The translations under genes and the position numbers were made by a program. 64,000 nt of DNA from contig CAVRIG010000007.1 in NCBI GenBank assembly GCA_963721175.1, forward strand, positions 650,153 through 714,152, given 5' to 3'. A model generated the notes under the pieces. It was not told the origin of the DNA. It did no database searches and was given only the letters and a program-made list of their open reading frames with translations. The stretch comes from Aliishimia sp963721175 (GTDB lineage: Bacteria > Pseudomonadota > Alphaproteobacteria > Rhodobacterales > Rhodobacteraceae). Numbering within the stretch: position 1 is the first letter of the stretch; every line of letters begins with the position of its first letter. Below, piece after piece: positions 59,364 through 64,000 of this stretch.

Positions 59364-59713
59364 CTCGCACCCCCGCTGGACGGAAAGGCCGGCGGGCCGA
59401 CGGTCACGGATGTAGGCGCGCTTTTCCGCAAGGGTCCGGAGCGTGCAGCCCCCTTTAGAAACTCGATCTCGAGCGCCTGCCGTCCCACGAGGCGCTCGAG
59501 GGCGGCGATGCGCGCCTCATAGTCCGTGAGCAGCTCGGCCGCAGCCGCGTCTTCATCCAACGCACCGGCCTCCGCCTTCTCGATCCAGATGCGGATCAGG
59601 TTTCTCGACAGGTCGTGGCGACGGCCGAGAGCATGCAGGGTCTCGCCGGCATGATACTCGGCGACGACCTGGCGCTTGAACTCGGTGCTATGGCTGCGAT
59701 GGCGTCTCGGCAT
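59360..59713 (-). CDS. IS3-family transposase OrfA
   Basis: 117 residues. Helix-turn-helix region HSTEFKRQVVAEYHAGETLH and LSRNLIRIWIEKAEAGAL, then a leucine-zipper-like helix RIAALERLVGRQALEIEFLK. The tail after FLKGAARSG is out-of-frame relative to the OrfAB fusion. Overlaps orfB. Confidence 0.9.
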   Translation of the reverse strand: MPRRHRSHSTEFKRQVVAEYHAGETLHALGRRHDLSRNLIRIWIEKAEAGALDEDAAAAELLTDYEARIAALERLVGRQALEIEFLKGAARSGPLRKSAPTSVTVGPPAFPSSGGAS

Positions 59714-59788
59714 GGACTTTCTTCCTCTGAAAGCCCGCTCCCGGTCAATTCAACTCACTCAATCTGTCCACCCCGAGGGGCGCACTCC

Positions 59789-60270
59789 ACAGCGCTGCGC
59801 GTGTAATTCTTGGCTTTGGCATTCAAAGCTTTGAACCGGCTGCCATCAATGGCAACCACATCTCCATCGAGCAGGTCCATGTCGCGGCACAACGCGACGA
59901 ACTGCTGGCACACCTTGCGGATCGCCGGACCTTTATCTTTCCTAAAGTCAGCAATCGTCTTGAAGTCAGGCTTCAATCGACCCGTCAGCCAAATGAGCTC
60001 CAGGTTGCGGCCGCACTCACGCTCCAACCGTCGCGATGACTGCACCTGATTGAGATATCCATAGAGATAAATCCGTAGCATCAACCCTGGATGATACCCC
60101 GGCCGACCCGTGGCAGCAGGCCGCGTATTGAAGCCAAGCGCTGTAAGATCAAGCATGTCGGTAAAGGCATCAATGGCACGGACGGGGCTGTTCTCGTCGA
60201 CATAATCATCCAGATGTTCAGGCAGCAACATCGTCTGCTGGCGATCCAAACCTTCGATAAATTGCGCCAT
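59789..60270 (-). pseudogene. IS1182-family transposase, N-terminal part
   Basis: From the ATG at 60270: MAQFIEGLDRQQTMLLPEHL, DDYVDENSPVRAIDAFTDML, RPGYHPGLMLRIYLYGYLNQ, LKPDFKTIADFRKDKG and the first catalytic Asp in DVVAIDGSRFKALNAKAKNY. It reads into the IS3 end after TRSAV. Confidence 0.9.
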
Positions 60271-60346
60271 GAACAACCTCCGCACCGAATACGGAAATCA
60301 TACCATCATTCAGGCAATAGGGGGAGTTTTCACACACCCTCTCCGC

Positions 60347-60658
60347 ATACCGATTTTCGGATGTAACTCTTTTCGGATTTTGGTGCAGATAGTTACCAAT
60401 TCTCAAATTTTTGGCCTTAGACGCGGCATGTGACGCGCGGCCTTCATCTCTGAGTGTCGGCGTGTCACGACACGAGATGCCCGTCCGGTGCATCGACCGC
60501 CGATGCATTGCGCCCGTCCGGCCTGGAGATTTGAGATGAGTGAAATCAGACCACACCAATCCGCTTTCGATGGCGATCAAGCGACCTTGGCTTGCGATGG
60601 GCCGAGCGCTGTACTACCCGGTGAAGGCGGCGCTGGCCTTTCGGCAAGAGGAACGGGA
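60347..60658. other. Region upstream of mipZ without a supported gene
   Basis: About 310 bases. A frame from about 60540 could encode MKSDHTNPLSMAIKRPWLAM and more, but it runs into mipZ out of frame and has no similarity I recognise. Probably carries the mipZ promoter. Confidence 0.45.
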
Positions 60659-61468
60659 ATGGCTCACATCATTGTCGTGGGAAACGAGAAGGGCGGCGCG
60701 GGTAAATCCACCGTCTCGATGCACGTCTCCACGGCACTGTCGCGGATGGGTCACAAGGTCAGCTGCCTCGATCTGGACCTGCGGCAAAAGAGCTTCACCC
60801 GGTATTTCGAGAACCGCCTGAAATACAACAAGGATGCGGGCTTCACGCTCGCCACGCCCGAGATGCACGCCCTGCCCGAGATCCCGCAGGAAGAACTTCA
60901 GCCCGGCGAGAACGTCTATGACCATCGCCTGTCGGCCGCCGTTGCGACGCTCGAACCCGATAGCGACTTCATCGTCATCGACTGCCCCGGCTCGCATACG
61001 AGGCTCAGCCAGGTGGCGCATTCGCTGGCCGACACGCTGATCACGCCGCTCAACGACAGCTTCGTCGATTTCGACCTCTTGGCCCATACCGACCAGACCG
61101 GGATGGAAGTGATCGGACCCTCCGTCTACTCCGAAATGGTCTGGAGCGCGCGCCAGCTCAGGGCACAGGCGGGGCTGGCTTCCATCGACTGGATCGTCCT
61201 GCGCAACCGTGTCGGGACCCAGCGCATGGTCAACAAGGAAAAGATGGAGCACGTTCTGAAGCTCCTCTCCAAGCGCATCGGCTTCCGCATCGCGCCGGGC
61301 TTCTCCGAACGGGTCATCTTCCGCGAGCTCTTCCCGCGCGGGCTCACGCTCCTCGACCTCAAGGAAGTTGGGGTCAAGCAGCTCAACATCTCCAACATCG
61401 CCGCGCGGCAGGAGTTGCGCGATCTGATGAAGGCGCTGAAGTTGCCCGGCGTCACCATCGATTTCTGA
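60659..61468 (+). CDS. mipZ: Division-plane positioning ATPase MipZ
   Basis: ParA/MinD-type ATPase that forms a bipolar gradient with ParB and blocks FtsZ assembly away from midcell. The 269 residues have the deviant Walker A VGNEKGGAGKSTVSMHVS, SCLDLDLRQKSFTRYFENR, the DFIVIDCPGSH Walker B, and NRVGTQRMVNKEKMEHVL with the typical end LTLLDLKEVGVKQLN. ATG chosen at 60659 with AAGAGG upstream; the longer in-frame start at 60488 adds unrelated residues. Confidence 0.96.
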   Translation: MAHIIVVGNEKGGAGKSTVSMHVSTALSRMGHKVSCLDLDLRQKSFTRYFENRLKYNKDAGFTLATPEMHALPEIPQEELQPGENVYDHRLSAAVATLEPDSDFIVIDCPGSHTRLSQVAHSLADTLITPLNDSFVDFDLLAHTDQTGMEVIGPSVYSEMVWSARQLRAQAGLASIDWIVLRNRVGTQRMVNKEKMEHVLKLLSKRIGFRIAPGFSERVIFRELFPRGLTLLDLKEVGVKQLNISNIAARQELRDLMKALKLPGVTIDF

Positions 61469-61519
61469 AGCCGTCGGAACGGCACTGGCCGAACGCAGCA
61501 GCGCCGCTAGATCAGCGGC

Positions 61520-61735
61520 ATGTCCAAGTTCAGCCCCACCCGATCAGACCTGCGCTTTCGCCTCGCCTTTTCCGCGGCGGGGCTGATCATGCTGGTCGCT
61601 GCGCTGGTATTTCGTGGTCTGCCCACCACCGCCGGCGGTTGGGAGGCGATCGGGCTCGCCACCGTCTTCTTCGCGGGCACGCTGGTGTGGACCCTCCGCA
61701 AGCTCCTGCGCAAGGAATACGGCGACGCGCCATGA
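61520..61735 (+). CDS. Small two-helix membrane protein
   Basis: 71 residues from the ATG at 61520. Two hydrophobic segments (LAFSAAGLIMLVAALVFRGL and GWEAIGLATVFFAGTLVWTL) are followed by a basic tail (RKLLRKEYGDAP). The N-terminus is polar and basic. Family not recognised; position after mipZ is common to small conserved proteins. Confidence 0.7.
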   Translation: MSKFSPTRSDLRFRLAFSAAGLIMLVAALVFRGLPTTAGGWEAIGLATVFFAGTLVWTLRKLLRKEYGDAP

Positions 61736-61827
61736 CACGGGGTGCCGGGGGTTTGGGGCGCAGCCCCAGGGCCTGCGTGGCTCGAACGCAGGGCGGTGGA
61801 ATGCGGCCATTTAACCGCCCCACAAGA

Positions 61828-62214
61828 TCACGCAGCGGCCCAGACCCCGATCTCCACGACGAACTCGGGCCGGGTGAAGCCCGACACGATCAACAGTGTG
61901 GAGCTTGGCAGCACCTCCACATCCGCGAGCCAGGCATCCCGCGCGGCCATGTAGCCTTTCATGTGTGCCCGCCCTGTGACGCAGGCCTGGACATGCACCA
62001 CATTGACCCGCGTCATTCCCGCCTCCGCCAGGATCGCATCGATGTTGTCGAAACAGATCGCCGTCTGCGCCTCCGCGGCCTCCGGCACCGTCCCGTCGGC
62101 CCCAAATCCCAACTGCCCTGACGTGCGCATCGAGCGCGCTCCGGCCGGCACCTCCACCCCGTGGGAATAGCGTGCAAATGGCGGCGCGATGCGCTTCGGC
62201 TGCAGCGATTTCAC
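61828..62214 (-). CDS. RidA-family protein
   Basis: 128 residues from a GTG at 62214 (VKSLQPKRIAPPFARYSHG). RidA members hydrolyse enamine/imine intermediates. Features are VEVPAGARSMRTSGQLGFGA, AICFDNIDAILAEAGMTRVN and VVHVQACVTGRAHMKGYMAA, with the late LLIVSGFTRPEFVVEIGVWA. The Arg that binds the substrate carboxylate in active RidA (in the usual CVR motif) is replaced by SGFTRPEF-type context, so RidA subfamily and activity are open. Confidence 0.87.
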   Translation of the reverse strand: MKSLQPKRIAPPFARYSHGVEVPAGARSMRTSGQLGFGADGTVPEAAEAQTAICFDNIDAILAEAGMTRVNVVHVQACVTGRAHMKGYMAARDAWLADVEVLPSSTLLIVSGFTRPEFVVEIGVWAAA

Positions 62215-62322
62215 GGCTCTTGCCCTCCATCGAAGTTCCTGCCAGAAACCATGCCAGATCTCTGGCACGGATCAACCAAGGGTCGCGTTTCGCTGAAACC
62301 TCTGAAGGGGGAGTGATGTGAC

Positions 62323-62736
62323 ATGCACGTGCTCTGCATTCGCCACAGGGATGGTTCGGAAGACGACCGCGCGACAAACTGGTGCCGCGTGCATGGCGTC
62401 AGCACGGAGATCAGTCGCCGCTTTCGCGGTGAAGTTTCCGGCGAGATGACCGGCGACCTTGACGCTGTCGTGATCTATGACGGAATGGACAATGCCTGCG
62501 ACGCGGGCCGGCACCCGTCCGCGAACGAGGCGTATCGGACGGATTGATGCCGTCCAATTCCATGCCGAACAAACGATTTGCGGGTTGCGGCGCTGGCAGA
62601 CGATCTCGGACAGCCATGGCAGACCCGGGGCGAGGACGCCGGAGGAGCAGGAGGCAGCATGATGCGGCATGACCGCGCGCAGGCGGACTGGCTCTATGGT
62701 TTTCTGGACCGCTTCCTTGGGCATGCCCTCACGTGA
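62323..62736 (+). pseudogene. Glutamine amidotransferase-like protein, internally deleted
   Basis: The start MHVLCIRHRDGSEDDRATNW and DLDAVVIYDG match the N-terminus of class I glutamine amidotransferase-like proteins. After EAYRTD the expected middle, including the nucleophile-elbow Cys, is absent. A second frame carries AVQFHAEQTICGLRRWQTIS and GRPGARTPEEQEA with the FHAE catalytic-His region, and a third DRAQADWLYGFLDRFLGHAL. About 90 residues are missing and the frame changes twice. It overlaps the next gene through GTGA. Confidence 0.65.
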
Positions 62737-63921
62737 CCGGGATGGCGGTGGCAGACGTGCTGGTCCCGCGCGACCTGCTGCGCGCGCCGGAGAGCTTCGG
62801 CGGCAGGCCGGACGGCGAATGCCTGCGCGGAAGACCCGTCTGGCGCGCTGATCGGCTTGTCGGACTTGAACCGCCCGAGGAGCAAGGCCGCGCGACCATC
62901 ATGCTGCCACGCCTGGTCGAGGCACATTGCCACCTCGACAAGTGCCACACCCTGCACCGGCTCGGCGATGTCGGCGGCGACCTGCGGACGGCAATCGCAG
63001 CCCAGATCGAGGACAAGGAGAACTGGACCGAAGCCGACATCCTCAGCCGCGCCGAACGCGGTCTTGCCGAGCTTGTGCAGGCCGGCGTCGGCGCGGTCCG
63101 GTCGCATGTGGACTGGGGCGACAGCGCGGATCCGCCCCGGCGCCTGGCATGTCCTGACCGGCATGGGCGCGACGCACGTGCAATGGGCCGCGTTGACGTC
63201 GGTCGAGCAGATGGGCAACCCTGCCTTCGCCCGCAGCGTGGCCCGCCACGTGGCAAACGCGGGCGGTGTCCTCGGCGTTTTCCTGCTCGACCATCCGACG
63301 CGCATGATCCAGGCGGCGCTGGCAGCCACCTTCGCAAGAGGCGGATCGGCACGGCTTGATGCTCGATTTCCATGTGGACGAAGGGCTCGGCGGCCATAAC
63401 GGGCTGGAGGCGATCGCCGACATGGCGCTGCAAACCCGCTTTTCCCGGCCGATCCTCTGCGGTCATGCGGTCAGCCTGATGGACCGCAGCGCGGTCGACC
63501 TCGCCCGCATCGCCGACAAGCTTGCGCAGGCCGACATCACCGTCTGCGCACTGCCCACGACGAACCTCTACCTTCAGAACCGCGGCGGCTGCACCCCGAC
63601 CGACGCGGCATCACCCGTCTGCGCGAACTTGCGGCGGCCGGTGTCAGGGTCGTCGTCGGCTCGGACAATGTGGCCGATGCCTTCTGTCCGGTGGGGCATC
63701 ACGACCCGATGGCGGCACTGCATCTGGGCATGTTGACGGCACATCTGGACCCTCCGCTGGGCCGGTGGTTGCAGATGGTCACCACGGATGCGGCGCGTGC
63801 ACTGGGTCTCAATCCGGTCTTCATCGACGGCGCGCATCGTCGCGACCTGCTGACCTACACCGCCGACACCCTCGCCGAGGTGATCGCCGGGCGCGCCGCG
63901 CTCAAGGGAGCTGACACATGA
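62733..63921 (+). pseudogene. Cytosine deaminase-like amidohydrolase, frame disrupted
   Basis: Metal-dependent hydrolase with the HxH pair in LVEAHCHLDKCHTLHRLG, then SHVDWGDSA, LMLDFHVDEGLGGHNGLEAI, and the metal Asp in VVVGSDNVADAF. Extra bases near 63134, 63343 and two near 63601-63607 shift the frame; removing four bases gives 394 residues from the GTG at 62733. Cytosine deaminase/N-isopropylammelide-type activity is inferred. The next gene overlaps its stop (ATGA). Confidence 0.78.
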
Positions 63922-64000
63922 CGTCCATCTCCGGCAAGACTGATCATGTCGACTGGCCCGCCATCGCCGATGCGCTGGCTCCGGTGGACACCATCGCGGA
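63918..64000 (+). CDS. Start of an unidentified gene cut by the window edge
   Basis: ATG at 63918 overlapping the amidohydrolase stop; 27 residues are visible (MTSISGKTDHVDWPAIADAL, then APVDTIA). Too short to assign. Position suggests co-expression with the amidohydrolase. Confidence 0.6.
   Translation, partial: MTSISGKTDHVDWPAIADALAPVDTIA

Larger units (their letters stand above)
58539..59788 (-). mobile_element. IS3-family insertion sequence nested in IS1182
   Basis: Ends are GGAGTGCGCCCCGCGGGG at 58539 and its imperfect complement ending at 59788 (CGGGGCGCACTCC with one or two mismatches inward), enclosing orfA and orfB. No target duplication is seen: joining the flanks restores an open IS1182 frame (KNYTRSAV-IDKAIERYL). 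Confidence 0.88.
57417..60346 (-). mobile_element. IS1182-family element split by an IS3 element
   Basis: The outer ends match as inverted repeats: GCGGAGAGGGTGTGTG near 57417-57432 and CACACACCCTCTCCGC at 60331-60346. Inside is one transposase gene whose two parts (59789-60270 and 57593-58538, minus strand) are separated by a 1250-bp IS3-family element. Without it the element would be about 1680 bp, a normal IS1182 size. It can no longer make its own transposase. Confidence 0.85.

Noticed and set aside
47157..60346. Genomic island integrated at the tRNA-Gly
   Set aside because: No integrase and no repeat of the tRNA 3' end was seen, and the accessory zone lies on the 5' side of the tRNA, opposite to usual integration. 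Multiple separate insertion-sequence arrivals explain it better.

Overview
The window is GC-rich chromosomal DNA from an alphaproteobacterium, most likely a member of the Rhodobacterales (Roseobacter-type). This rests on MipZ in place of MinCDE, an Usg protein, a Caulobacterales/Rhodobacterales-type 79-residue Hfq overlapping hflX, a large CtaA heme A synthase, a zwf-pgl-pgi operon, and protein sequences that look roseobacter-like throughout. No species can be named from sequence alone.

Layout. 1-9.4 kb: trkH (cut by the left edge), hfq-hflX, a PRC-barrel protein, then a translationally coupled minus-strand set (penicillin acylase, DUF3237, rluE), a PAS protein and a SYLF lipoprotein. 9.6-14.9 kb: hemB, a small membrane protein and mfd, all full length but riddled with single-base insertions. 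14.9-21.3 kb: a Bcr/CflA-type exporter, a DsbA-like oxidoreductase coupled to an AMP-forming acyl-CoA synthetase with a divergent XRE-cupin regulator, and a peptide-type binding protein. 21.3-34.3 kb: a candidate small RNA, 3-hydroxybutyrate dehydrogenase, a flavoprotein, a patatin, DUF502, pseudouridine catabolism (psuG plus kinase), two decayed genes, a ThiE-like protein, a TrmJ-like methyltransferase, ctaA, an M32 carboxypeptidase, and small secreted proteins. 34.5-47.1 kb: gyrA, usg, a caspase-like protein, DUF2855, a radical SAM protein, the zwf-pgl-pgi operon feeding glucose 6-phosphate into the oxidative pentose phosphate/Entner-Doudoroff routes, and an acyl-CoA ligase.

47.1-60.3 kb is an accessory zone. 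It starts beside a tRNA-Gly and contains IS630, IS110 with a duplicated tail, and an IS1182 element split by an IS3 element. Between these lie a methyltransferase, a broken dodecin, an ACT-domain protein, a glyoxalase-family protein between two pieces of a transporter, and a large PAS/HWE kinase that becomes a hybrid kinase-receiver once one base is removed. 60.6-64 kb returns to core-like content: mipZ, a small membrane protein, RidA, a shrunken glutamine amidotransferase, an amidohydrolase and the start of another gene.

The most unusual sequence-level signal is the set of frame disruptions. Hand-parsing gives about 36 one-base insertions in mfd and roughly a dozen elsewhere, almost all insertions rather than deletions, while other long genes such as gyrA are clean. 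Uncorrected read errors in poorly covered stretches are the likeliest cause because the hit genes are housekeeping genes. Other points worth attention are an unannotated Rho-independent small RNA at about 21.37-21.45 kb, a frame-preserving palindrome inside the IS630 transposase, and the mosaic IS110 tail.
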